From Candidatus Poribacteria bacterium (GTDB lineage: Bacteria; Poribacteria; WGA-4E; GCA-2687025): 8,456 bases of DNA. This document shows positions 1 through 6,985 of this stretch, piece after piece (the stretch's first letter is position 1; the number at the start of each line of letters is the position of its first letter). The notes under the pieces were generated by a model. The model was not told the DNA's origin. It saw only the letters and a list, made by a program, of their open reading frames with translations, and ran no database searches. A program made the position numbers and the translations under genes. The DNA is taken from positions 1 to 8,456 of the forward strand of contig NYZG01000163.1 of assembly GCA_002687025.1 (NCBI GenBank), given 5' to 3'.

Positions 1-1164
1 ATGGATGAGCGAGGAATCCAGCAGCAGCTCAGCGATGCCGGCCGCGAATTCGCGCAGTCGAACCCACAGGGCGCCCAACCGCCCGCATCTCAGGCTCTTC
101 GCGAACTGCAGTACATGCGGCAGCAACTGGACAACGCCATGGAGTTCATGCGCGGGCAAGGCGGCGAGGCGCTTCAAGCGGCGCTCACCGACGCCATGCG
201 CGAGATGCTGCATCTGTCGCGGTCTCACGAGGGCCTCGCGGACGCGGCGGCTAGGCGGCTCCCGGCCGGTCAGAGATCTTCGGGGACGACACTGAAGCCA
301 CAGGCGGTGACACCCAAGGATCACGGCGACCTCGCCCTCGGCGAGCAGATCGTGGCGGACGGAGTGAACGCGGTCGCGTCCACGCTACAGGCGCTGAGTC
401 AGGAAGATACGCAGATCCCGCTGGAGATCATGTTCCACTTGCGCGATGCGGCCGACGCCGTCGGGCGGAGTTCCATGGCGTTCGCGGAGGGTGAAATCGT
501 GCGCGCCGGGCCGATCCAACGGGACGCGCTCGCCAAGATCAACCGTGTTGCCCTGGAAATGCTGGATGCCCTCAACGCCCTCAACGCGCAGATGAACGGC
601 TCGGGTATGCAGAGCATGATGGAGCAGATGCAGCAGCTCGCCGAAGGCCAGGGCGACCTGAACCAGATGACGCAGCAACTCGAACAGATGATGCGAGAAC
701 AGGGCCAGTCGCCCGGCATGCAGGAGTCCCTGCGTCGCATGGCGTTCGAGCAGTCGCTGATCCGCGAGGCGTTCGAGCGGATCGAGGAGCAGACGCGGGC
801 GATGGAACAGGGCCTCGGTGACCTGGGCGGCTTGGAGGGTGAGATGGAGGCCGTCGAAGGGGAGCTAGGCGCGGCCGAAGTGAATCGCGACGTCCTGGAG
901 CGGATGCGGCGGATTGAGACGCGCATGCTCGAGAGCGCGAAGGCGCTACAGAAGCGGCAGACCGGGAAGAGCCGAAAGGCGAAGATCGCCGAGAGGATCT
1001 TCGGGCTGCAAGAGGGCGTCGAGCGCGACGAGTGGTCGCAGGTGCGCGACCAGTTCGGCGAAAAGCTCCTGCGCTCTGCCGACGCCGAGGCCCCCGAGGC
1101 GTACCGCGCGCAGGTGCGCGCCTACTTCCGCGCCCTGGCGGATACCGGAGGCGGGCTTGACTAG
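1..1164 (+). CDS. C-terminal part of a DUF4175-like coiled-coil protein (5' end outside window)
   Basis: The frame is open from the first base, so the ATG at position 1 may be an internal methionine. The visible 387 residues are almost all helical and soluble, with no membrane segment or enzyme motif. Residues 197-235 are a Met/Gln-rich stretch (MMEQMQQLAEGQ, then NQMTQQLEQMM). Residues 240-320 form acidic and basic coiled coil, and the C-terminus has a short conserved-looking motif (EAYRAQVRAYFRALA, 366-380). This order (Gln-rich linker, 'LRRMAFEQ' helix, acidic segment, basic segment, 'YR..V..YFRALA' ending) matches what I remember of the C-terminal half of DUF4175 proteins. Those are usually much longer and carry N-terminal membrane helices, so most of the gene probably lies upstream. 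The molecular role is unknown. A TPR protein follows 52 bp downstream, and the two may be co-transcribed. The coding call is secure; the family name is from recall only. Confidence 0.72.
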   Translation: MDERGIQQQLSDAGREFAQSNPQGAQPPASQALRELQYMRQQLDNAMEFMRGQGGEALQAALTDAMREMLHLSRSHEGLADAAARRLPAGQRSSGTTLKPQAVTPKDHGDLALGEQIVADGVNAVASTLQALSQEDTQIPLEIMFHLRDAADAVGRSSMAFAEGEIVRAGPIQRDALAKINRVALEMLDALNALNAQMNGSGMQSMMEQMQQLAEGQGDLNQMTQQLEQMMREQGQSPGMQESLRRMAFEQSLIREAFERIEEQTRAMEQGLGDLGGLEGEMEAVEGELGAAEVNRDVLERMRRIETRMLESAKALQKRQTGKSRKAKIAERIFGLQEGVERDEWSQVRDQFGEKLLRSADAEAPEAYRAQVRAYFRALADTGGGLD

Positions 1165-1189
1165 CGCTACCCACAGCGATGGCTCTGCA

Positions 1190-1195
1190 TATAAC
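1190..1195 (+). promoter_or_regulatory. possible -10 element upstream of the TPR gene
   Basis: TATAAC matches the sigma70 -10 consensus at five of six positions and stands out as an AT-rich patch in GC-rich DNA, just after the upstream gene ends. No good -35 box lies 16-18 bp before it: the 17-bp position holds CTACCC, while a TTGACT at 1157-1162 is 27 bp away, too far. There is no extended -10 TG. It may be chance, and the gene may instead be read through from upstream. Confidence 0.2.
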
Positions 1196-1216
1196 ACGGC
1201 GCACGGGGCCACACGA

Positions 1217-1253
1217 ATGCCTTCGCCTTGCAGGGGAAGGTTGGCATGGGGTC
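1217..1253 (+). repeat. hairpin-forming, repeat-like sequence at the TPR gene start
   Basis: The outer arms ATGCC (1217-1221) and GGCAT (1243-1247) are inverted repeats, and inside them CCTT (1226-1229) pairs with AAGG (1237-1240) around a 7-nt loop. An alternative fold pairs CCTTC (1220-1224) with GAAGG (1236-1240). Further on, GGTTGG (1239-1244) can pair with CCAACC (1277-1282). The pattern CCTTGCAGGGGAAGGTTGG followed by ATGGGGTC resembles short palindromic intergenic repeats common in some uncultured GC-rich genomes; its reverse-strand translation reads NLPLQGEG, which I recognise from such repeats. With only one copy in the window, repeat status is unproven. It covers the best candidate start codon of the TPR gene. 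Confidence 0.35.
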
Positions 1254-3562
1254 CAGGATGTAGCCTAAGCGACGCCCCAACCGAACCTGCGTCGCGAAAC
1301 ACGAGCTCCCGCCGAACACTAGCGCGCGTTTCGGCATTGGCTCTGCTCCTGGCGACATGCGTCATCGTCGCGGCGGCGCAGGCTCCCGCAGACGAGGCCG
1401 CGACGCTACAGGCGGCGGAGAAGGCATACTCCGAACGCCGGTGGCCCGACGCCGTCGACGCGTTCGAGGCGTTCATCGCGGCTTACCCCCAGAGCGCCCA
1501 GATGAAACGGGCGTATCTGCGCCTGGCGCAAGCCCATGGTCAGGCGGCGCACGACGAACAGGCGCGGGTGTACTACGCGAAGCTCATCGCCCTCGACCCC
1601 GACGATACGTACGCGAACCAGGGGGTATCCTCGTGGGGCAATCTCTACGTGCGGCGGTACCAATACCGTGAAGCCGGGCAGATGTGCGAGGAAGTGATGC
1701 GCATGTACCCCGGCACTCGCGCGTCCGAGATGGCGCACTACCTCATCGGCAACTACCTGTACGCCGAGAAGCGATACGAGGACGCGATCCGGGCGTACTC
1801 CACGTTCCTGGACGACTACCCGAAATCCGTATACCACCGATCCGCCCTACGTCAGCTCATCGACAACCTGCTGCGCGAGTCGCGAACCGACGAGGCGGAG
1901 GCGCTGCTAGGGAAGTACGTGTCGGCGACCCCGGACGACTCGCAGGTCCTCGGGCAGCTCGCCGAGGTGTACGCCGGTCAGGAACGGTACGAGGACGCCG
2001 TCCGCATGCTCGAACGCGCGCTGGAGAGGCGCCCCGACGATCTCCAGCTACTAGAGAGCCTGGGCACGGCGTATATCCGCAGTGGCGACCGCCCCCGAGC
2101 CCGTGACGCGTGGCAGCGCATGTCGGGATCGGGCGCGCCAACGTACTCGACGCACCAACGCATCGCCCATCTACTCAAACAGCACGGCTTCTATGAGGAG
2201 GCCGCTGCCCGCTACGAGGCGGCCATCGCGCTCCAGCCGGGAGTGGCGTACCTGTACACGCAGCTGGCCGAGGTGGACAAGATACGCGGCGACATAGCGG
2301 GAGCCCTGTCGGTGTATGTGCGGTCGCTGCTTCGGCTCGGGATGGCGCCGGCGGCGCGTACGCCCGTGCTCGCCGCGATCGCGGAGCTGTACCCCGCAAA
2401 GGAGGCGACGCGCGCCTTCGACGACATGGAGGCGGTCGTGCGCGCGGAGGCGGGAGAACGGTTCCTCAGCGACCCCACTGCTCTCCTGACGCTGGCAGAG
2501 GCGCGGTTCATGGCAGAGGACTACACCGGCAGCCTGACGTGGTTCGAGCGGCTCGCGGGCGTGACGCCCGACAGCGGCGTCGCCATGGCGCAATACGCAT
2601 CGACCTTGGAGGCGCGTGGCGAGGACGCGGCGGCAGAGACGTTCCTCGCGTCGCTCGTCGAGTTGCATCCGCAGGCCCCGGGCGTTTCGGCATGGTGGTC
2701 GAGGATGGGACAGGCGATGGAACGGCAGGACCGCGTCGGCGAGGCGGTCGCCGCGTACCGGGCCGCGATTGCCGCGGACGCTACCCGCGCGCAGGTTCCC
2801 GACGTGGACGCATCTCTGGCTCGCGCCCTGATGTACGGCGCGCACGACCCACAGGCCGCGATGACCCATCTGGCCGCGGCGCGCGCGCATCCGCGACTCG
2901 CGCGGTCGCGCTTGGAGCTGGATCTGTTAATCGCGGAGGCCCACATGCTCATGGGGTCGTACGAGCAAGCCGAGGCCGTCCTCACGCGCGGCTCGTGGGG
3001 CGCTCCCGCGACGGCCTCCCGCGCCAGGTACGTTCTCGGCGAGTTGCGGCTGCGCCAGGGGCGATACGACGAGGCCACCGACGCCTACATGATCGTCGCA
3101 CGGACGTACGGATCGTCCCCCTGGGCGAACGACGCGCTCGCGCGTATGACTCTGATACAGGCGAACGCCGGCCAGGGCGCCGCGCTCGCGTCGTACGTTG
3201 GCGCACTGGGTCTGCGGGCGGCAGGAGACGACGAGGGGGCGATGCGCGAGTGCACGGCGGTCGTCAGCGCGGCCGCCACGGCGCCGGTGGCCCAGGACGC
3301 CCTGCTGTTGCTCGCCGATCTCGCCAGCCAGGCCGCGGATTACGCCGCCGCTGCGGACGCCTACGCGCAGTTGGCCGCGCAGGAGGGTCATCTGGCGGAT
3401 CGCGCACTGCTCGAACTCGGCCGCCTCCACGTTGTGCGCGATGATGGCGCCGAGGCCGCCATCGCGTACGAACGGCTGCTGGAGCGGTCGCCGACAGGGG
3501 CATACGCGGTCACGGCCAGGGCCGAACTGCGCGCGCTCCACGCCGTCGAAGCTGTGCCCTAG
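1217..3562 (+). CDS. exported TPR-repeat protein
   Basis: The frame encodes 781 residues from the ATG at 1217. Residues 32-56 look like a signal peptide: basic SRRTLAR (31-37), a hydrophobic core (about 38-52) and a likely signal peptidase I site after AAA (52-54). SRRTLA loosely resembles a Tat motif, but Sec export is equally possible. From residue 64 to the end the protein is nearly all tetratricopeptide-type helix pairs. Clear repeats lie near 64-95, 98-129, 174-205, 244-275, 277-308, 314-342, 425-455, 494-523, 604-637, 697-725 and 731-760, several with the 'YEDAI/V..Y...L...P' pattern of outer-membrane-associated TPR proteins such as BamD or CpoB. There is no catalytic domain. It is probably a periplasmic or cell-surface scaffold, partner unknown, perhaps the DUF4175-like protein upstream. 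The start is uncertain: the 31 residues before the basic region are Cys/Pro/Ser-rich and unlike the rest. In-frame alternatives are TTG 1157, overlapping the upstream stop, and TTG 1241. A weak GGGG (1205-1208) lies 8 nt before the ATG. Body of the gene secure, function not assigned. Confidence 0.85.
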   Translation: MPSPCRGRLAWGPGCSLSDAPTEPASRNTSSRRTLARVSALALLLATCVIVAAAQAPADEAATLQAAEKAYSERRWPDAVDAFEAFIAAYPQSAQMKRAYLRLAQAHGQAAHDEQARVYYAKLIALDPDDTYANQGVSSWGNLYVRRYQYREAGQMCEEVMRMYPGTRASEMAHYLIGNYLYAEKRYEDAIRAYSTFLDDYPKSVYHRSALRQLIDNLLRESRTDEAEALLGKYVSATPDDSQVLGQLAEVYAGQERYEDAVRMLERALERRPDDLQLLESLGTAYIRSGDRPRARDAWQRMSGSGAPTYSTHQRIAHLLKQHGFYEEAAARYEAAIALQPGVAYLYTQLAEVDKIRGDIAGALSVYVRSLLRLGMAPAARTPVLAAIAELYPAKEATRAFDDMEAVVRAEAGERFLSDPTALLTLAEARFMAEDYTGSLTWFERLAGVTPDSGVAMAQYASTLEARGEDAAAETFLASLVELHPQAPGVSAWWSRMGQAMERQDRVGEAVAAYRAAIAADATRAQVPDVDASLARALMYGAHDPQAAMTHLAAARAHPRLARSRLELDLLIAEAHMLMGSYEQAEAVLTRGSWGAPATASRARYVLGELRLRQGRYDEATDAYMIVARTYGSSPWANDALARMTLIQANAGQGAALASYVGALGLRAAGDDEGAMRECTAVVSAAATAPVAQDALLLLADLASQAADYAAAADAYAQLAAQEGHLADRALLELGRLHVVRDDGAEAAIAYERLLERSPTGAYAVTARAELRALHAVEAVP

Positions 3563-3568
3563 CGTGTG

Positions 3569-3597
3569 TTGACGCCGACGCCTCGGCCGCCCATACT
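3569..3597 (+). promoter_or_regulatory. predicted sigma70-type promoter for the ABC transporter-egtD unit
   Basis: TTGACG (3569-3574) matches the -35 consensus at five of six positions. A 17-bp spacer leads to CATACT (3592-3597), which matches the -10 consensus at four of six. It sits just after the TPR stop, in the only gap before the transporter genes, and predicts a start near 3604 and a leader of about 40 nt. A perfect 8-bp palindrome GTGCGCAC (3598-3605) lies at the predicted start and could be an operator half or chance. No rho-independent terminator is visible in the 81-bp gap, so read-through from the TPR gene is also possible. Confidence 0.45.
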
Positions 3598-3643
3598 GTG
3601 CGCACGCCAATGAATCCCGCAATCGTCCGCCGCTTGGACCCGT

Positions 3644-4414
3644 ATGCCGCCGACCGACGAACTGTCGCCAGCATTCGAAATGCGCGATGTCAGCAAGACG
3701 TTCGACGGCGTCGCGGCCGTCGCGGGCGTGTCTTTCAACGTCGCCGCCGGTTCCACGACGGTCCTCATCGGACCTAGCGGCTGTGGCAAGTCGACGCTCC
3801 TGCGCCTGATGGTCGGTCTGCTGACGCCTGACCGCGGCGAGGTCCGCTTCGGCGACGCGCCAATCACTGCCGCGAACGTGACCGCGCTCCGCCACCGCAT
3901 GGGGTACGTCATCCAGGATGGCGGCCTGTTCCCGCATCTCACCGCGCGCCGGAACGTCTCGCTCATGGCGTCGCATCTGGGGTGGTCGGCGGACCGCGTG
4001 ACTGCCCGCACGGAGGAACTGTCAGCGCTCACGCAGTTCCCAGCGGACGGGCTCGACCGGTTCCCGACGCAGCTCTCGGGTGGGCAGCGTCAGAGGGTCA
4101 GCCTGATGCGAGCGCTGATGCTCGACCCCGACGTGCTGCTGATGGACGAACCCCTCGGCGCCCTCGATCCGATGATCCGCGCCGACCTGCAGCAGGAGCT
4201 GCGCGACATCTTCCGCACCCTCGGCAAGACCGTCGTGATGGTCACGCACGACCTTCGCGAGGCCCGCTACTTCGGCGACGCCATCGTCCTGCTCCGCGAC
4301 GGCCGCTTGGTGCAGGAGGGGCCGTTCGGTTCGCTCGTCGACGAGCCTGCGGAGGCGTTCGTGGGCGACTTCGTGCGCGCGCAACAGATGGCTCGGGAGG
4401 GTGCCGACGCATGA
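3644..4414 (+). CDS. ABC transporter ATPase, quaternary-amine (OpuCA/ProV) type
   Basis: This 256-residue cytoplasmic ATPase would power the permease encoded next. All core motifs are intact: Walker A GPSGCGKST (43-51), Q-loop Gln91, signature LSGGQ (144-148), Walker B VLLMDEP (164-170, with catalytic Glu169), D-loop LGALD (171-175) and switch His202 in VTHDLREA. 'MGYVIQDGGLFPHLTARRN' and the 'THDLREA...GD.I.LL.DG' stretch are typical of the glycine betaine/choline/osmoprotectant ATPases. The protein ends at about residue 256, so the C-terminal tandem CBS domains that sense ionic strength in OpuA/ProV-type ATPases are absent. The ATG at 3644 has only a weak GGA (3636-3638) in front, but no better in-frame start exists upstream. 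Its stop overlaps the next start as ATGA (4411-4414), indicating translational coupling. The gene just after the permease is egtD, so ergothioneine, hercynine or another betaine are candidate substrates besides glycine betaine; this is inferred from context only. Confidence 0.93.
   Translation: MPPTDELSPAFEMRDVSKTFDGVAAVAGVSFNVAAGSTTVLIGPSGCGKSTLLRLMVGLLTPDRGEVRFGDAPITAANVTALRHRMGYVIQDGGLFPHLTARRNVSLMASHLGWSADRVTARTEELSALTQFPADGLDRFPTQLSGGQRQRVSLMRALMLDPDVLLMDEPLGALDPMIRADLQQELRDIFRTLGKTVVMVTHDLREARYFGDAIVLLRDGRLVQEGPFGSLVDEPAEAFVGDFVRAQQMAREGADA
4395..4401 (+). promoter_or_regulatory. ribosome binding site for the binding-protein/permease fusion
   Basis: GGGAGGG lies inside the end of the ATPase gene, 9 nt before the ATG at 4411. 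It supports that ATG as the true start although the reading frame is open much further upstream (from 3982), and it fits coupled translation through the ATGA overlap. Confidence 0.6.
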
Positions 4415-5922
4415 AGGGGTCGCCGCGCTTCGCCGTCCTCGCCCTCGCCCTTCTGCTGAGCTTGGGAGCGGCCACCGCACTCGCCCAGACCGCGATTACG
4501 ACGGGGTCAAAGGCGTTCACCGAGAACGTGATCCTCGGCGAGCTGCTCGCGCGTCTGGCCGCGGACGCGGGCGCCGTCGCGGAGCACAAGACTCAGTTGG
4601 GCGGGACGCGCATCCTGTGGAACGCGTTGCAGCGCGGAGACATCGACGCGTACGTCGAGTACACCGGCACACTTAGTCAGGAGATCCTCGCGGATTCGGG
4701 CGCGACTACCGAGGACGAGATCCGCGCCGCGCTCGCCGCGCAGGGCATTGTGATGACGCGGCCTCTCGGATTCAACAACACGTACGCCCTCGGCATGCGC
4801 GAGGATGTCGCCGCCGAACACGGCATCACCGCGATCTCCGACCTGCGCGACCATCCGGACCTCGACCTCGGCTTCACGAACGAGTTCATGGACCGTGGCG
4901 ACGGATGGCCCGCGCTGCGCGACCACTACGCGCTCCCGCACAAGCGCGTCAGAGGGTTGGACCACGACCTGGCGTACCGCGGCATCGAGCAGGGCGCCAT
5001 CGCCGTGACCGACCTCTACTCAACCGACGCCGAGATTCGATACTACGAGCTGAGAGTACTGCGAGACGACCTGTCCCTCTTCCCGCCGTACGAAGCTGTC
5101 GTCGTGTATCGGTCGGACCTCGAACATCGCGCGCCGGAGGTGGCGACCGCGTTCCGGCGCCTGGAGGGTCGCGTGCCCGAGGCCGAGATGATCGGCATGA
5201 ACGCCCGGGCGAGGCTCGCGCGCATCCCGGAGGGGCGCGTCGCCGCGGACTTCCTGGCGACCACGTTCCAGGTGGACAGCGTTGTCGTCGTGGACACGTG
5301 GCTGCAACGGCTCGGGCGAAACACATCGGCGCACCTGCTGCTCGTGCTCGTCGCTCTCGCTGCCGGAATCGCGATCGCTGTCCCGACGGGCATCATAGCG
5401 TCCCGGCATGAGGTAGCGGGACAGATCGCGCTTGGGCTGACGGGTATCCTACAGACGGTGCCTGCGCTCGCGCTCCTCGTTCTGATGATCCCGCTCGTGG
5501 GGATCAACGCGCCGCCCGCGATCCTCGCGCTGTTCCTCTACAGCCTGTTGCCGATGGTCCGCAACACCTGCGACGGCATCCGGTCGATCCCGGCGTCCAC
5601 CTGGGAATCGGCGACGGCGCTGGGTCTCTCCTCGGGAGCGCGACTGCGGCTCGTCGAGTTGCCGTTGGCGATGCCCTCGATACTCGCGGGCGTGAAAATC
5701 GCGGCCGTGCAGCTCGTGGGCTTCGCGACGCTGGGCGCGTTCGTCGGCGCGGGTGGATATGGCCAACCTATACTCACGGGTATCCGGCTCGACGACTTCG
5801 GGCTCATACTTGAAGGGGCGCTCCCGGCCGCGGGTCTGGCGCTCGTGACGCAGGGCGTGTTCGAGCTCGGCGAGCGAGGCCTCGTCTCGAAGGGGCTACG
5901 TCTGAGGCCCGAAACGGGATAG
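4411..5922 (+). CDS. fused solute-binding protein and permease of a quaternary-amine-type ABC importer
   Basis: This 503-residue protein joins two normally separate subunits. Residues 1-26 are a signal peptide ending ALA/QT. Residues 27-290 are an OpuAC/OsmX-type solute-binding domain, shown by 'GSKAFTENVILGELLA' (32-47), 'ALQRGDIDAYVEYTGT' (72-87), 'GFNNTYALGMR' (120-130) and 'VTDLYSTDAEI' (199-209). These are family signatures for trimethylammonium-binding proteins; Tyr125 and nearby aromatics are candidates for the cation cage. Residues about 306-485 are a type I ABC permease with five predicted helices (306-327, 337-360, 366-384, 425-446, 463-485) and an EAA-type coupling loop (ESATALGLSSG, 399-409) between helices 3 and 4. 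Topology agrees: binding domain outside, EAA loop and C-terminus inside. Fusions are known in this family (OpuABC, EgtU), but in those I recall the permease comes first; here the binding domain does. Substrate unproven: glycine betaine, choline, ergothioneine or hercynine, the last two favoured by the adjacent egtD. Confidence 0.92.
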   Translation: MKGSPRFAVLALALLLSLGAATALAQTAITTGSKAFTENVILGELLARLAADAGAVAEHKTQLGGTRILWNALQRGDIDAYVEYTGTLSQEILADSGATTEDEIRAALAAQGIVMTRPLGFNNTYALGMREDVAAEHGITAISDLRDHPDLDLGFTNEFMDRGDGWPALRDHYALPHKRVRGLDHDLAYRGIEQGAIAVTDLYSTDAEIRYYELRVLRDDLSLFPPYEAVVVYRSDLEHRAPEVATAFRRLEGRVPEAEMIGMNARARLARIPEGRVAADFLATTFQVDSVVVVDTWLQRLGRNTSAHLLLVLVALAAGIAIAVPTGIIASRHEVAGQIALGLTGILQTVPALALLVLMIPLVGINAPPAILALFLYSLLPMVRNTCDGIRSIPASTWESATALGLSSGARLRLVELPLAMPSILAGVKIAAVQLVGFATLGAFVGAGGYGQPILTGIRLDDFGLILEGALPAAGLALVTQGVFELGERGLVSKGLRLRPETG

Positions 5923-5935
5923 GCATCGACCGATC

Positions 5936-5943
5936 GAGGGGGA
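5936..5943 (+). promoter_or_regulatory. ribosome binding site for egtD
   Basis: GAGGGGGA ends 3 nt before the GTG at 5947, with the core AGGGG at a spacing of about 5 nt. It is the strongest Shine-Dalgarno in the window, lies in the 24-bp gap after the permease stop, and fixes GTG as the egtD start. Confidence 0.65.
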
Positions 5944-5946
5944 ACA

Positions 5947-6945
5947 GTGACCGAACCGCGTATACGAGTCGTCGCGACCGATGGAGATGCCCGACGGGAG
6001 ACGTTCGCCGAGGACGTGCGTCGGGGGCTCACCTCGACGCCCAAGACGCTGCCGTGCGTGTATTTCTACGACGCCAAGGGGTCGCAGCTCTTCGAGGCGA
6101 TCTGCGAGCTGCCCGAGTACTACCTGACGCGCGCAGAGGCGGAGATTCTGGCGGCGTCGGCGTCGGACATCGTGAGCGAGTTCGATGGACCCGTGACGCT
6201 CGTGGAGCTGGGCAGCGGGAGCGCTACCAAGACGCGCCACGTCATCGAAGCCATCCTCGCGCGGCAGGACACCCTCCACTACCGTCCGATCGACATCTCG
6301 CGGGCCGCGCTCGACGACAGCGCGGGCGCGCTCAGTGTAGATTTCCCGCGCCTGACCATCGACGGCATCGAAGGCGAATACGCCGAGGGCATCCGCAGGC
6401 TGCGCGGAGAAGCCGAGAAGGCGCGCCTCATCCTCTTCCTGGGATCGAACATCGGCAACATGTCGCCCGACGAGGCCGTGGTGTTCCTGTCCGCGATCCG
6501 CGCCAATGTCAGCGTGCGTGACGCGATGCTGATCGGCATGGACCTGCGGAAAGACGCGGACGTTCTGGAGCGCGCGTACGACGACTCGCAGGGCATCACC
6601 GCCGCCTTCAACATGAACGTCCTCGAACGCGTGAATCGCGAACTTCGCGGCGACTTCGAGTTGGGCGCGTTCCGACACGCCGCGCGCTACGACGATGTCG
6701 AGGGGCGCGTCGAGATGCACCTCGTGAGCCGCGAGGCGCAAACCGCGCGGGTCGCGGTGCTGGGACTCGAGGTCGAGTTCGCGGAGGGCGAGACGATCCA
6801 CACCGAGAACTCCTACAAATACGCCACCGACCAGATCGACGACATCGCGCGACGGGCCGGGTGGGAAGTTCGCCGCCGGTGGCTCGACGGCCGCCAGCAG
6901 TTCAGCGTGAATCTGTTCGCTCCCGTGACTACGCCTGGCCGCTAG
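5947..6945 (+). CDS. egtD: L-histidine N-alpha-methyltransferase EgtD
   Basis: EgtD transfers three methyl groups from S-adenosylmethionine to the alpha-amine of histidine, giving hercynine (histidine betaine), the first step of ergothioneine synthesis. The protein has 332 residues, normal for the family, and is cytosolic. Visible motifs are FYDAKGSQLFE (40-50), LPEYYLTRAEAEIL (55-68), the SAM-binding loop LVELGSGSATKT (85-96), FLGSNIGNMSP (164-174), AYDD (210-213), VEMHL (255-259) and the C-terminal histidine pocket TENSYKY (286-292). Aligned from memory to Mycolicibacterium smegmatis EgtD, the substrate residues Tyr56, Asn166, Tyr206, Met252, Glu282 and Ser284 correspond to Tyr58, Asn171, Tyr211, Met257, Glu287 and Ser289 here; the last five share a constant offset of +5. 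That argues for true histidine specificity. The start is GTG with a strong ribosome binding site. It lies 24 bp after the permease and is probably co-transcribed with the transporter. No egtB, egtC or egtE is visible here, so hercynine may be the end product or the later steps are encoded elsewhere. Confidence 0.93.
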   Translation: MTEPRIRVVATDGDARRETFAEDVRRGLTSTPKTLPCVYFYDAKGSQLFEAICELPEYYLTRAEAEILAASASDIVSEFDGPVTLVELGSGSATKTRHVIEAILARQDTLHYRPIDISRAALDDSAGALSVDFPRLTIDGIEGEYAEGIRRLRGEAEKARLILFLGSNIGNMSPDEAVVFLSAIRANVSVRDAMLIGMDLRKDADVLERAYDDSQGITAAFNMNVLERVNRELRGDFELGAFRHAARYDDVEGRVEMHLVSREAQTARVAVLGLEVEFAEGETIHTENSYKYATDQIDDIARRAGWEVRRRWLDGRQQFSVNLFAPVTTPGR

Positions 6946-6974
6946 TTGAGGGCCTGGCGGCGCGTCCCGCAGTT

Positions 6975-6978
6975 GGAG
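6975..6978 (+). promoter_or_regulatory. candidate ribosome binding site for a non-standard MFS start
   Basis: GGAG sits 7 nt before ATC at 6986, in the frame of the MFS transporter and exactly at the onset of its first membrane helix. The spacing is ideal, which is why I place the start there although ATC is a very rare initiation codon. Confidence 0.3.
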
Positions 6979-6985
6979 CCGCGTC

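Noticed and set aside
600..705. Met/Gln-rich codon run looking like a low-complexity DNA repeat
   Set aside because: The codons vary and do not form a tandem repeat at the DNA level; this is the usual Gln/Met-rich segment of the coiled-coil protein.
914..1216. Upstream extension of the TPR frame into the first gene
   Set aside because: The extension is Arg/Ser-rich and overlaps the coiled-coil coding region, so it is an out-of-frame reading, although a coupled TTG at 1157 cannot be fully excluded.
2171..2890. Reverse-strand open frame inside the TPR gene
   Set aside because: It lies entirely within a well-supported TPR repeat region on the other strand and has no plausible protein features.
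2927..3976. Reverse-strand open frame (349 codons) spanning the TPR end, the promoter gap and the ATPase start
   Set aside because: It crosses two real genes and the gap between them, is rich in Arg and Gly, and matches no family I know. High GC makes stop codons rare on the opposite strand.
3982..4410. Upstream extension of the binding-protein/permease frame
   Set aside because: The frame is open from 3982, but this part overlaps the ATPase motifs and is Arg/Pro-rich. The signal peptide, RBS and ATGA overlap all point to ATG 4411.
6946..6985. Possible terminator between egtD and the MFS gene
   Set aside because: The GC-rich stretch has no stable stem followed by a T-run, so no rho-independent terminator can be supported.
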